64,000 nt of DNA. Origin: Hexactinellida sp. DTS-2022. Lineage: Eukaryota; Porifera; Hexactinellida. The stretch covers positions 1,984,001 through 2,048,000 of the forward strand of contig JAPNXP010000002.1 of the NCBI GenBank assembly GCA_028753945.1, written 5' to 3'. Shown here piece by piece: positions 31,860-43,300 of this stretch; position 1 is the stretch's first letter, and every line of letters begins with the position of its first letter. Both the position numbers and the translations under genes were made by a program. A model generated the notes under the pieces. It did no database searches and had not been told where the DNA came from. It saw only the letters and a program-made list of their open reading frames with translations.

Positions 31860-32610
31860 TCAAACGACTAGATATAAGTTTCGGATCCCTTTTATGATGT
31901 TGTTAAAGATGTTATCCTTGTTTCTCCTCCTCAAACAACCCTCAGCCAGATGTGTTTCCAACAGTTCATCAGGATTAGTAGTTGATCCTCTTCTCATTCT
32001 TTTCTTAACAATGTTCCAGCTACCTTCAATTCCTTGAGTATGCACACCAGTAGTTGGATTCACGAAGTTCTCACTATGGTTCACAGTGTGATGCGTGTAC
32101 TGGGGTGTATGAGCCAAGATATTGATGCAGCCCACTCATCTGAGTATACAATGGAGCCAGGTAGGACGTAATGCTGGATAAGGGGTAGCAGAGTTGCAGC
32201 AGATCTACTGGTACACATAACATAACCATTCGGCCTGTATCTCTCTCGACAATTCCAAAAACCCAAGTACCCACTACTAATCCCGGGACCACCTAAGGGT
32301 TCAGCATCTTGTATGATCTCTTCAACATAGATATCCCTCATAAAGTTCTTCCAATCAACAACAGTAGCTGGTGCCCACTGTAACTGCTTCTCCATAATAG
32401 CGTGTGACTGAATGTTCTCACACCAGAGATACATGAATTGGAGAAGCGAAGTAAGCGAGAGTTTGCAAGGATGAAAGAAGGAACCAAAACGGATTGAACA
32501 GGAACTCTTGCATGCGCGACATTTCCACTTGTAACCATCCTGGGAGTTGGCGTAGGCACCCTCATACATTTCCTCCCCACATTTGCATTGCATTGCACGA
32601 GCTAAAAGGC
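31860..32610 (-). pseudogene. ISXO2/Merlin-type DDE transposase, right-arm copy
   Basis: The reverse complement of the left-arm gene: the first 170 residues from MQCKCGEEMYEGAYANSQDG are identical, and the same one-base deletion after SDEWAA shifts the frame. The C-terminal part differs by a few residues only (NPDELL for NPNELL, GCLRRR for GGLRRR, NLYLVV for NLYPVF). The gene reads toward the spacer, mirror-fashion to the left copy. The shared lesion means the pair arose by duplication, or was homogenised, after the gene had already lost its frame. Confidence 0.85.
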
Positions 32611-33367
32611 CATAATCCCGTAACCAGTTAAATTGTATGTTGATAGTTTGATGTTAGAGAATACAGGTGAGGGAGAAGAAAGTCAGTTGGGATGTCGGGA
32701 ATGATAAGTGGGATTTGCAACGGTATGTAATCCATTTAAAGTTTAGAATAAAATTAATCTGTGTTTATATACTATGTTTTTCCTAAGGTAGTAACAATAT
32801 TTAATGTTTGGAATGCACTGTGGTTTACTTGGTGGTTGCTAGAAGAAACAATATCTAGTTAGTAACGACAATTTTGCACATTACAATGCAAACACATTCC
32901 TTACGCACAGACACCTATCTAAAGTCGATTATTTAGACAATAATCTGTTTAAATAATTTTATTTTACATTATTAAACTAAGACTGTGTTAATTAATATGG
33001 AAAGGTAAAATAAATTAATTGTTTATCAATCAGATTTTTTCATAAAATACCGATTGCGGGCGGGATTTTTATTTTATTTTGTATTTCAGTAATATGCAAA
33101 TATCATTATCCTATACACGTACTAAACAATATTAATTTAAATTTAATTAGAAATCACATGACAATGCCAAATAATTAACTTAATGCCCTAAATACAAGAC
33201 TTATTAAAAATTGATACATTAGGAGTAATTTACACAAGTTTATAGCTAATATTTGTACAATTAGGTTCAGAAGATACTAAAAAAAATATCCGGACGGGGG
33301 TGAAATTTGGGACGACGGGGATTATAAATAAGTTATTTTGTTAATATGGCCTAATATAATATTTTAG

Positions 33368-33483
33368 CCCTCGTCTGGCTAGGAATGTAAAATTGAAACT
33401 GAAAGTTAATTGAATTTCAATTGAAAGTGAAAGTGAAAGTGGGGTTTTTCTATTTATACCTTTTACCCCAAGCCAGCCGAGGG
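33368..33483. mobile_element. piggyBac-like MITE (116 bp) in the right arm
   Basis: The ends are CCCTCGTCTGGCT and AGCCAGCCGAGGG. TTAA follows on the right and TTAG (one change from TTAA) precedes on the left. The left arm has the empty site (inverted TATTTTAACTTAAT). TTAA targets and CCC ends are piggyBac features. Confidence 0.85.
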
Positions 33484-34310
33484 TTAACTTAATAGAAATA
33501 GTGCTCTACGCAATTTTAAAAGATTACACTGAGCAGGCGGTTTCAGAAAAGTGTTATTGCTCATTTAAGTAATTGATCTTAGTATAATTTTGTGATTATT
33601 ATTAAAATTAAGGAGACGTTGTCAATTAATTGTAATAGATTATTCTACTCCTGCAAATAACTGTTGCATAATCTATCATATGGATGGAGTGTAGCTTTAC
33701 CAAATTATACAGTTACATGACATATTAGCTGTGGAGCGTATTAAATATTAAATAGTATAATAAATCATTATAGAATATGATACTACTCAAATAATTATGT
33801 TAAATTTATACTCTGGTATAATTTGGATTTGGATACTAGGACAATAAATAGTATTATAACTGGGAGTGACGCCTGTTATCAATATTACCTTATCTATCGT
33901 CTCGTCCTTGTATTATAATTTCAAGCTATTTAGAGAATAACAAAATCCTTAAAGAATCTTAAATTATAGGATAAACCATAGCCTACTCTATATATGGCCT
34001 GACAGTAGATATACCAGTGATGCACAAGAAGATGGGAAATTTTATTTTTTTAATGTTTTCTATATTGAACTACTAAGTTCTTTATGGGTCTCTAGGTCGT
34101 AAACATAACTCAGCCCTGCTAGCCCGTAATTCATATTAGCTGTAATGAGAACGGTGATTGGATTTTCATAATTCAATAGTAATAATAAACACAAACACTA
34201 CAATTTCTAATATTAATATACAGTAAATACTACACAATTATTTGCTTTCTTTCCTCTCTCCTCTTTCTCTCTCTGGTTCTAGCAGTGAACACGACACACT
34301 TAACTACATA

Positions 34311-34650
34311 CAAGGGTGGGGTTGGTTAACCGATGTGAAGCTACGGTTACATTTCATTTTCTCGCCACGGTTAACCGGTTCACCGCCCATCCTACTCAAT
34401 ACAATAAATCCTTTATAAAAATTTGATTATACTACAGAATAAGACTCAGATTTTATTAAGTGGTTATGAGAAATGGATTTAGGACTAACATATTCTGATA
34501 AAATTCAAAAGATTTTAATACTATATACATTAATTTCCCAATAACTCTGCTGATATTCAACAGACCGGCTAACTGGTTAATAAAATCTCTAACCGTTAAC
34601 CGATGTCAGCAACGGTTAACCGGTTAGCCGGTTAACCCAATCCAGCCTTG
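34311..34650. mobile_element. hAT-like MITE rich in GGTTAACCG
   Basis: The ends are CAAGGGTGGGGTTGGTTAAC and GTTAACCCAATCCAGCCTTG. CTACATA flanks at 34304-34310 and 34651-34657. Copy B has the empty site (TATTATGTAGTTAAGTG). Confidence 0.88.
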
Positions 34651-35524
34651 CTACATAATAGGAATAAGAATAAACAGAGTAATACAAATCATGGTAAATA
34701 CAAATAAGTAGACACATAATTAAGATAATTTCTTTAATTTCCGCTTTCTATACTTTTTGAAAGGAACCAGCGAGTTATAATTATTAACTTTGTTTGCAAG
34801 AAAGCAATTCGCTGCGGTAGACTAGCTTCGATAAGATGTTCCAACTAAACACACCGCTAATACAAGCGGTGTGTTTAGTTGGTCCAAATACATCAACGTG
34901 AGTTCAACAAGTATTTTCTCGGAGGTCCACTTACAAGTTTCGCAAACAGCTCTTTATTGTTTTCGATGGCACTAAAGGTCTTCCATAAAATAAGTATGGA
35001 ATTCAAAACTGGCTCAGATGGATATTTAAGTTTGCCATTGTCCGTAGCTGCAGAAGTTTATACTGAGAGTCCAGGTCTAAATCAAGGAGAAATTCTTTAT
35101 CAACTGTTAGCATATGTAGACAGACATGACACGGTTTTGTTTGTTTCATGTACTGATGGACAGTATACCATGCAATAAAGGATAACGATTGAAGCACCTG
35201 TGAACCACAATCAATTGTTGATAGGTCATGAATCTCATCAAGAAATGGCTCCAATTGAATTCACCATTAGTAGTGGAATACGGACAAGAAAATGACTTGA
35301 CAAATGACTGAATAGATTGAAAGGAAGTATCTTGTTGGTCAGTAAATATGTTTAATATGCTAGAAAGTTCAAGTGGATGTACGATTCAAGGATTTGAAGA
35401 TAGATGTGATAATTAGAACCCGACATCATACGGCATAGACCGAAATGGTGTTCCAAGGGATCCGTCTGTAGAAAGGAGGATAACACATATTTAAAGCCAC
35501 AAGATTGAGTCAAATGGTTGGTAA

Positions 35525-37895
35525 CACTATGTAACAACATTTTTGTTTATGTTGCTTTCTCAACTAATCTTTGATAATTTGGACCTGGGGATTCAGAATA
35601 TTACATTTGTTTTTACCTATCGTCAATATTTTTCTAAAAAAATCAGAACTGTGTACTGAAATTTCTTAGTCGTGGCAACAAAATTAGAAATGTTGAATAA
35701 TTTTTGGTAACTTCGTTTCAGCACATGAGTGTTTTCAATTTGTAGAACATTACCCAATATCTCGAATCACAAACGTCATTATTATTAGCTGACCTTATCC
35801 CATTCAAATTTTGTTTATAGGGTTGGGAATTTAGTACCATTTAGAGATGCTGAAATCCTGTATATAGTGTTTGTAGTTATTTAATAATTATTTTTATTAG
35901 CAAATTACTCTTCTCTTGTCACATACATATATGGCTTGTGGTTCTAGGCGAATTTGTAAACATTCTGCTGATTCATTTTGCTATGTATGTGGATACTACA
36001 TTGGTCCCAAGCAGGTCAAAAGTGCAATTACGACTGGGACAAAGTTCGCCACAGCATATCATGAATATTTTGGAATGCCAATAGGAGATCAAGACAAATC
36101 ATGGGCTCCTCACGTAAGTTGCGGTAGTTGCAGATCAACATTGGAAGGCTGGCTACGTGGTAATCGGAAACGCATGCCATTCGCGATTCCTCGGATTTGG
36201 AGGGAGCCAACTAACCACCATGATGATTGTTATTTCTGTATGGTGGATATCTCAAAGTTTAAGAAAGTTCGAGATCGAATGATTGTTTCATATCCTAGTA
36301 TACCGTCTTCTATTGCACCGGTCTCACATTGTGAGTCACTATTAATTCCATATCCACCTTCATCTGAACAACAATCAGAAGAACAAGCCTCAGATTGGGA
36401 TATGAATGATGATTCCGACTACGACGAACAAATCTCAAGCAGGTCACCACACTTCCCTAACCAAGAAGAAATGGACGACTTGATTAGAGATTTAGGCCTT
36501 ACAAAGTCCAATGCCGAACTTTTGACTTCTCGTCTGCAAGAATGGAATTTTCTGGATCCTCGTTGCAAAGTTAGTGTATATAGGAAAAGGCATCAAACCT
36601 TTGCGTCTTTCTTCACATATTCTAAATCAGACTCTTTGTGTTACTGTTCTGATGTGTATGGACTTTTTCGCGAAATTAACTGCGAGTACAATTCAATTGA
36701 TTGGCGTTTGTTCATTGACAGCTCGGCAAGAAGTCTGAAGGCCGTTTACTTCATAATGGGAATATTTTCCCATCAATACCATTGGCTCACTCAGCTCATA
36801 TGAAGGAGGACTATGAAAATGTAAAGCAATTGTTAGATAGAATCAACTATCAGAGTTACAATTGGGATCTGTGTTGTGACTTCAAAATGATAGGATTCCT
36901 ACTTGGGCTACAAGGTGGATACACTAAGTATTCTTGCTTCCTTTGTCTATGGGACAGTAGAGCAGATCGTGAGCACTATTCTAGAAGAGAATGGCCTATC
37001 AGAAACGAATTAGTTCCGGGTCAACAAAATGTCCACAACGAAGCCCTTGTCGAAAGAGATAAAATTCTGCTGCCTCCACTCCACATCAAACTTGGGCTTG
37101 CCAAGCAGTTCATCAAATCTCTAAATTTTGATGGCGATACTTTTAATCATTTACGCTCAATGTTCCCACAATTGTCTGAGGCTAAAATAAAAGGTGGTGT
37201 ATTCGTTGGCCCACAAATTTCGAAGATGTTAAGATCGAAAGAGTTTGAAGATACCATGACCATTAATCAAAAAAGCGCATGGGATGCTCTCCGGGCTGTA
37301 GTGCATGGGTTTCTTGGAAATAAAAAGAGTGAAAACTACAAAGATCTAGTGGAAAATTTAATTAAACAATACCGAAAACAAGGTTGCAGAATGTCGTTAA
37401 AACTACACTATCTACATTCTCATCTGGACTTTTTCAAAGAAAATTTGGGGGACGTGAGTGATGAACATGGTGAACGTTTTCACTAGGACATACAAACGAT
37501 GGAAAAGAGATACCAGGGGAAATGGGATACAGCTATGATGGGTGACTACATTTGGAGCTTAATCCGAGAGGATAATTCGGAACACAAGAAGAAATCTCGA
37601 TCAAATGTGCATTTTTGAGATTTCTTGCTGATAGAATTACTTTTCATTAGACAAAACATTTTAGAATTGCATGTAGTATTCCAAAAATAATTAATATTTA
37701 CCGTATAGATCTATTTATTTCGCGATATTTAGGAAAAAATAATAAGATGACAAAAATTTAGCCAATGCCTCTTCGCGAAGAAACTCGACGGAATACAGTG
37801 AATGAAGTATTATTTAGAATCAGAAGGCAATAAAGTCGCTAAAATTAGGCAATTATATAGATAAACAAAAAAAAATTATAAATTGTTGCACAGTG
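35525..37895 (+). mobile_element. CACTA/CMC-like element with CACTRTG ends
   Basis: The ends are CACTATGTAACAAC and, inverted, CACTGTGCAACAATT. TAA flanks at 35522-35524 and 37896-37898, a 3-bp duplication. Copy B shows the uninterrupted P sequence (ACCACAAATTACCAACC). CAC ends with 2-3-bp duplications fit the CMC group. The superfamily call is by ends only, since I cannot place the protein. Confidence 0.8.
35931..37618 (+). pseudogene. Transposase-like gene ending DEHGERFHQD family, nearly intact
   Basis: From the ATG at 35931 (MACGSRRICKHSADSFCYVC) the protein has an N-terminal Cys/His module (CYVCG, CGSCRS, CYFCMVD), an acidic linker, then WRLFIDSSARSLKAV. A missing T near 36750 shifts the frame; the next frame continues HNGNIFPSIPLAHSAHMKED, FLLGLQGGYTKYSCFLCLWD, PPLHIKLGLAKQFIKSLNF, LKLHYLHSHLDFF and DEHGERFH. 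A TAG replaces the expected Gln codon at 37483-37485, after which the same frame runs to NVHF at 37618. This is a widespread family of animal genes that I know only as transposase-like proteins. With one shift and one stop it is a young pseudogene. Confidence 0.8.
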
Positions 37896-39330
37896 TAATT
37901 TGTGGTAAGGCAATACAAGCATGTCTAAAACGGGTGTATGTTTGTTTACTCAGTATGCCAATTTTTTCTGGTAAAGTTTGCCAAGCATCTAACCAAAAAC
38001 TAGACGAGTCAAAAGTAGAAATCGCTCGTCATTAAAAGTCAAAGGTCTAGAGAAATTATCGTTCAAACGTATTCCTTTAAATGGTGTGTTAACGTTGAAT
38101 AATTTCCAAACAGTAAGAAGGGTATCAACAAACTCCGAAGTATTATTTCTATATTCTGGATAGTTAGCGCAGATATTGTTAATTCGTTAACGACTTTCAA
38201 AATCAGTTTGACATTTTGACGCTCATTGCTAGACGGAAAACATGACTCCATAGTGAAATGAGGAGCTAACTTGGCTAAACTTGTTCTTTCTGAATTATAT
38301 AATTGACGTACTTCTTCAAAGGATGCACAACCGAACTTAAGGGGATAATCACAATAACTATAGAGTTGTATTTTAAAGCAAGTTCTTGCAAAACAGATTC
38401 AATTTATCGGATGTTACTAATTGCAGCAATGGGAACGGATATACTCTGTCCATTAAAATAGGCTGAGGTGGATAGATAAATTGATTTCAAGGTACAAATC
38501 TACTGGTAAATTTTTTCAGCCATTTTAGCGAGAACAAACGATATGTTACTCTCATTACGGAACCACACCAACAAACTATTAGGTAAATAAATCAAGGTTT
38601 TAACTTATCTTTCAAGTCCTGTAGAGTTGACCACAAACTTCCCTTCTCTTTCTCTTGACTCTCGGATCTCAAGCTGAGTTGTAGTGTTTGGTTTATCAAG
38701 GCTTCATCTTTTGCATCGTATGACAAGCGATTCCGTTTGTTAGGTTTGGATGAGTAATATGCCGGGTAGCCGGGCAGTAAACTTGGTACCGTACAGCGCC
38801 TTCCTTCAGCTTTGGCTTCGCCCGCGGTACTTCAGTAAAAGTACCATCTCCTTCTGGGACATTGAAAGTCTAGTCTATGTCTTCTTTCTGAAAATGGTTA
38901 ATACAACATTGATACATAGACCACCTTCAGGTCACTGATATTCTCGCGACGAAGAGCGTATGTCCAGGCATGATTCAGGTTTGGTGGATTTTGAGGCATC
39001 TTGAACACAGGAACATGGTCATCTGGGTTGTAATTGCTCTTGCAACCGGGGACAGAACACGAGTTAGGCATGAATAGAAGCTAATATTAATAAAATACCA
39101 GAGCGAAATTAAAAGGAGGAGAGTGTACGTCAATAGAAGAGTTTGGAATAAAATCTGAACAATAGTTGTATATTTCAAGAATATTTCTAATTAATGTGGT
39201 TGATTATTATTATTATTATTTTCGAAAATAAATATTGTGGTTGGATAAATATTACCATCTTCTCCTTCATCCTTGGTCCTTCTTTTATAGGTTACTGTTA
39301 GGCCATATATAAAGTAGGCTATGGATAAAC

Positions 39331-40548
39331 CATCTAGATTTGATGACCGATTGAAGCAAGTTCAGGAGCAGTTGCTTCACTGTTTGTAGATACAGTAGTG
39401 TCCGCCTAATATTAATGTCTATAAAAAGGAATATTTCATAATTATCAACATATTTTATATATAATTATTGCCCCCAAACGGTCATTTATTGTTATAATAT
39501 AAGGTATATATGTGGAAAATAGCAAGTTTGCAGAGTCGAGCAGTAAAATTGTAGCAAAATAGAATTGACAAATTTGTGATGCGTAATGAACAGTGTAATT
39601 GGAATTCACATGAAACCTCAAATTCGTCACTAGCAAATAAAGCTGTGGAGTCATTAGGAATAGCTTGTATGCACAAGAGTAACTACTGTAATAGCATTGT
39701 TTACACATAAAAGGCTTCTGTGATGTTACCAATTTTCTCCATAGGATTTGGCTTATAACTGATTTTGGCCGTAACTTTGTCAATTATTGTCCGATTTTAG
39801 AGTTCTTTTGGTCTATCTTCATCATTTAGCGAGTTCTATACGTGTCCATATAGCGTTTTATCCTAACTCGACTAAATCTAGGAGGTGTTTATTACTGAAT
39901 TTGCCCCGGGCTGGGCTTTCCAAGTTGAAAATGGCTTGCTGATATCTGCACCAGAAGTAAGAGGAGAAGGGACAATTCTGATTATTTAAGTGAGCGTTCT
40001 CGTCGGTAGCAGAAAGATGGAGATAGCTTTGATTGCAGCTAGAATAGATTGCACGACCCCCACCAATCTGGCAGCAAAGTTACAAGCCTAACGGTGTTCC
40101 TTATAGGCAACTGAAAATTCACTATAGAACATCTCTATAGATTCTCTGAATACTTCTAAGTAACCTCAGAACTTACTCAGCTTAAAAATAGCTAAAAATT
40201 TATTCATTCAAGTGCATATTGAATTGTTTTGTCTAGGTATGGATTCTTTTAATAAACAGTTATGACTTCTACCCCTTTTACTGTTAATTAAATATGCAGC
40301 ACTTTCGGGATTGTATCAACAATTTGAAGTAATTTGGATGCATTGGCAGTAATTGAAACACAAGCAACTGAAAGTCAGGTTAACCCATATTTCTATTTAT
40401 AATGAACCACATTTTTCTGTTACAACTACCCCACTAAACACTAATTTTAAATGTTTACTGATTATTAGCCTCTCTTTTTATTTATTTTGTCATTTTCTTG
40501 TCCACTTACTGTTCCTATTCACTTCTAACTATTAGATTCGTTTACATT
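39331..40548. other. Non-coding stretch between P elements A and D
   Basis: No gene or terminus was recognised. The left terminus of P-like element D should be near 40300 by analogy with A and B (about 250 bp before the ATG) but is not visible. Confidence 0.4.
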
Positions 40549-42160
40549 ATGCCCAGCAGTTGCTCAGCCCCCGGATGCAGAAGTAACTACAGCCCATATG
40601 AGAGAGTTCCTATATTCAGGATGCCTGATCATCCACCAGTACTCAGACAAGCTTGATACGGGCTCTTCACCGAGAGGATATTGATGACCTGAAGGTAGTC
40701 AACGTATGCGTGAAGCATTTTCGAGAAGATGTCGAAGTTTCTCACAAGGTTCCCAATGGAGACGGAACTTTTACTGAAATACCTCGTGCAGAGGCCAAGT
40801 TGAGAGACGGCGCAGTTCCCTGCTTACTTCCAGGTTGTCCATCCTACTATTCTTCAACCACAACAACCAAACGGACTCGCTTGTCGTATTACGCAAAAGA
40901 AGAAGAATTGATGAATCAGACACTACAGCTTAGCTTACTATCTGAGAGTGAGGAGAAACATAAATACATCATCAGAAATTTACAGGATCTAAAAGCTAAG
41001 TTAATCTTGATTGCATTACCTGATAATTGGTTAGTATGGCATCCTGATAATCATAATACTAGGTTAATTCAACCCAACATGATTGATAGGACTGTTTCTG
41101 TCGATTTATATCTTAAGTAAATAATTGTTTATCTGTATCCGCCTGGTTCCAATGGACAAATTATTCCCCTTTCGGTAAATTCAATTAATGATATTCGACA
41201 AATTGAATCTATACTGTATGAAATCTCCTTAAAATCTGTCTCTGATTCTAGTTGTAACTCACATTCATACCATATTCCTCTTGCCAAAAAACATATAAAG
41301 AATGTTGTTGATGATTTAGCGAGTATCGACGGACCTACATACAATTCTTCAGATTTAGCTAAGCTTCAATTTATTGATAATACATTTATTCCTAAAACAG
41401 GCGAAGATACAATATAATTACGCAAATTATGTCCATTAAGACTCATCTCATTTCTCCAGCTTGTTATATCTATCTTCAGGATTTAGAATGTATTACTCTA
41501 CCACATGTCCATACATTAGATAAGTTGTATTCTTCCTTCGGTCTTGAAAATGATTTTTGCACTTTTCTCACCCAGGCTACCTCTTGCTTTAGTTCCGAGG
41601 AAAAAAATGTAATCATTCAAATGGATGAAATCCATGTTAAATCTGATATTTCTTATAAAGGGGGGGGGGGGGGGGGATATTCTTGTTTTCCTTCTAGTTT
41701 AGAAAGGAAAAATGTAAAATTGGTTTTGAAGGTTGTTAGCGAAATTACACTATCTGCTCTTGAAATCCAAAATGAAAGTCGTTGTCCGGAGTATCGTAAT
41801 AATACATCTAGTTTCGTAAGTATCCTTCTTACTCTTTGTTAAATATTAAATATCAATACACCGTTCAAAGGGACCCGTTTAAATGACACCCTCTCAAGAC
41901 CGTTGATCTTAAACGATAAACTATTTTTATTTTTGACACGTATGGTATTTTGGCTAGATGCTTGGCAGGATTTACCTGACAAAAAGGGTAAATTGAGTAA
42001 GCAAACGTATACTAATTTAGACACGCCTGTACTGCCTTACCACTTATAACTAACAATCTAACTGAATATTGTGGCTTTTCTTACGTATTATCATCCTTTT
42101 GCAAACTGACCCGTTGGAACATCATTTTGGACTCTACTAGTCTGGTCGTTGGAAGGTTGA
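40549..42160 (+). pseudogene. THAP/P-like transposase of element D
   Basis: The start MPSSCSAPGCRSNYSPYERV at 40549 is a canonical THAP opening; a one-base shift near 40645 leads to ALHREDIDDLKVVNVCVKHF, completing C-x2-H. Then come GDGTFTEIPRAEAKL and AVPCLLPGCPSYY. After a TAA at 41118-41120 the frame continues into the region before the catalytic domain (PLSVNSINDIRQIESILYEI). The catalytic part has HVHTLDKLYSSFGLENDFCT and VIIQMDEIHVKSDISYKGG, where DEIHVK probably carries the first acidic residue. A 17-G run follows. The C-terminus PVGTSFW/EHHFGLY region decays at about 42130. It is inactive. Confidence 0.85.
41660..41676 (+). repeat. 17-base poly-G run in the P-like catalytic region
   Basis: An uninterrupted G run follows DISYK and encodes Gly residues in frame. 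It is a likely hypervariable homopolymer. Confidence 0.95.
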
Positions 42161-42812
42161 ACCTAGAAAAAATTCATACAAAGCGTATTTTAGTATCACT
42201 AGAAGCGGAATTTTTCGTAGAATAACATATCCAATATCCGCTAAAATCCGTTTCGGGGAAAATATTTTACACGGGTGGCAGTGTCGGCCATTTCATAGTA
42301 AATCGCCGACATTTTCGTAGCTAACTTTCTCAAATCAAATCTAATCAACTTATAATCACCATATTTGTACTCAGCGTAAAATTTCCAGCAATTTGATATA
42401 TCACATGACAACATTTGGATTTTTTCCATAGCAACGCTGGAATGTATCAAAATATGTCAGGAATGTGCGAACATTTCATTCTCAAATTGTGGGCCTATCC
42501 AATCTAGTGACCCCTCGTTCAACTCCACTAGTATAATTAAACACATATCGACCCTCTAAAATGGGATTTGACGGGATTATTCGAGATATACCTAAAATTG
42601 AAGATTTTCAGATAAATCTCATCCATGGTACATCTACTGTTAGGCCTTATATAGAGTAGGCTATGATTTACATTGCCAAAAGATAGTCCAGTTTAACATA
42701 TTTGGCTATAATAAGAAAAGTATAAAGTTAGAGACTCGATCTTTGAAGGAATACTTATGTGGCTAATATAATGGAGAATATAATCTAAGGGTATTCTTAC
42801 AATATTTCCAGG

Positions 42813-43300
42813 TGATCCGAGGCCTGAAGAAAACTATTTTACCAAGTCCTCAAAGCCAGTGTCCAAATTCCCCAATTCATTAAGTTCATCTGCATATAGT
42901 ATTGTAGTGGTATTTAACTCAGTCATACCTGCCAACCGTACAGGGATTCCCTGTACAGTACAGGGATTTTAACCATTTTGCTGTTCTGTACAGGGAATTA
43001 TTACATTTGTACAGGGATTTTCTGTCGGGACAAAATTAATGATTATAAGTAAATACACCTAAAAATGTCTTTACTCTCAAAATGTAGCATTCTGTTAAAG
43101 TAACAATTCCTAATCAAGCGTATAGTGTTTGTCTCGCTCATGTAGGGAAATTTCCCTACATGAGCGAGACAAAAAATTTTCGGGTGTACAGGGATTTTTG
43201 CCAATGAACAGGGGAAATTGGAGCTCCGTACAGGGATACGACTCAAATAGGTTGGCAGGTATGCTCAGTGTCTAAGAGATCAAATGCCTTGACCATGTTT
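42813..43300 (+). other. Exon-like stretch split by a MITE
   Basis: After TTTCCAG the frame gives GDPRPEENYFTKSSKPVSKF then PNSLSSSAYSIVVVFN to the MITE at 42924, and continues SVSKRSNALTMFEALSGNIR after it. The protein is not recognised. The acceptor context resembles 16480-16500, as described there. Confidence 0.3.
42924..43263. mobile_element. MITE with CATACCTGCCAACC ends
   Basis: The ends are CATACCTGCCAACC and GGTTGGCAGGTATG. CTCAGT flanks at 42918-42923 and 43264-43269. The interior contains repeated GTACAGGGATT and a short perfect hairpin at about 43130-43170. A related left end occurs at 14678 (CATACTTGCCAACC). Confidence 0.85.

Larger units (their letters stand above)
24425..33941. 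repeat. Large inverted repeat carrying paired Merlin-type genes
   Basis: The left arm is 24425-28175 and the right arm 31855-33941; both start with GTTATTCTCTAAATAGCTTG at the outer edge. The arms match nearly base for base once later insertions are discounted: left arm 24976-25474 and 25499-26809; right arm 33368-33483 and a ~21-bp repeat near 33300. The arms diverge inward after GGATCCGAAACTTATATC. No clear target duplication was found at the outer edges, so whether it is one foldback transposon or an inverted segmental duplication is open. Confidence 0.85.
34893..39071 (-). pseudogene. THAP/P-like transposase of element A
   Basis: The gene starts MPNSCSVPGCKSNYN at 39071 with the THAP Cys pair, about 250 bp inside the terminus. 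It runs HAWTYALRRENISDLKVVYV, then loses its frame. Segments matching copy B follow down to 37899. After the nested element the C-terminal part resumes at 35521: TNHLTQSCGFKYVLSSFLQT, DPLEHHFGLCRMMSGSNYHI, LDEIHDLSTIDCGSQ and KPCHVCLHML, ending KYLLNSR at 34893. The DPLEHHFG and MSGSNY blocks are P-element transposase signatures. Several stops and shifts make it inactive. Confidence 0.85.
33977..39322 (-). mobile_element. P-like element A
   Basis: The terminus CATAGCCTACTCTATATATG then GCCTGACAGTA, about 31 bp, lies at the left and its imperfect inverse at the right. GGATAAAC flanks at 33969-33976 and 39323-39330, the 8-bp duplication typical of P elements. The THAP transposase gene reads on the minus strand. 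A hAT MITE (34311-34650) and a CMC-like element (35525-37895) are nested inside; copy B lacks both, giving empty sites. Confidence 0.92.
40549..42665 (+). mobile_element. P-like element D, left terminus not found
   Basis: The 3' terminus TACTGTTAGGCCTTATATAG then AGTAGGCTATG is at 42634-42665, as in copies A-C. A THAP transposase gene on the plus strand precedes it. It diverges from A and B by many substitutions, so it is an older or separate subfamily. Confidence 0.8.

Noticed and set aside
24389-33976. Treating the P-family terminus at 24402 and the one at 33977 as the two ends of one element spanning the inverted repeat
   Set aside because: The left terminus closes a plus-strand THAP element, the right one opens element A with its own 8-bp duplication GGATAAAC, and the flanking bases do not match each other.
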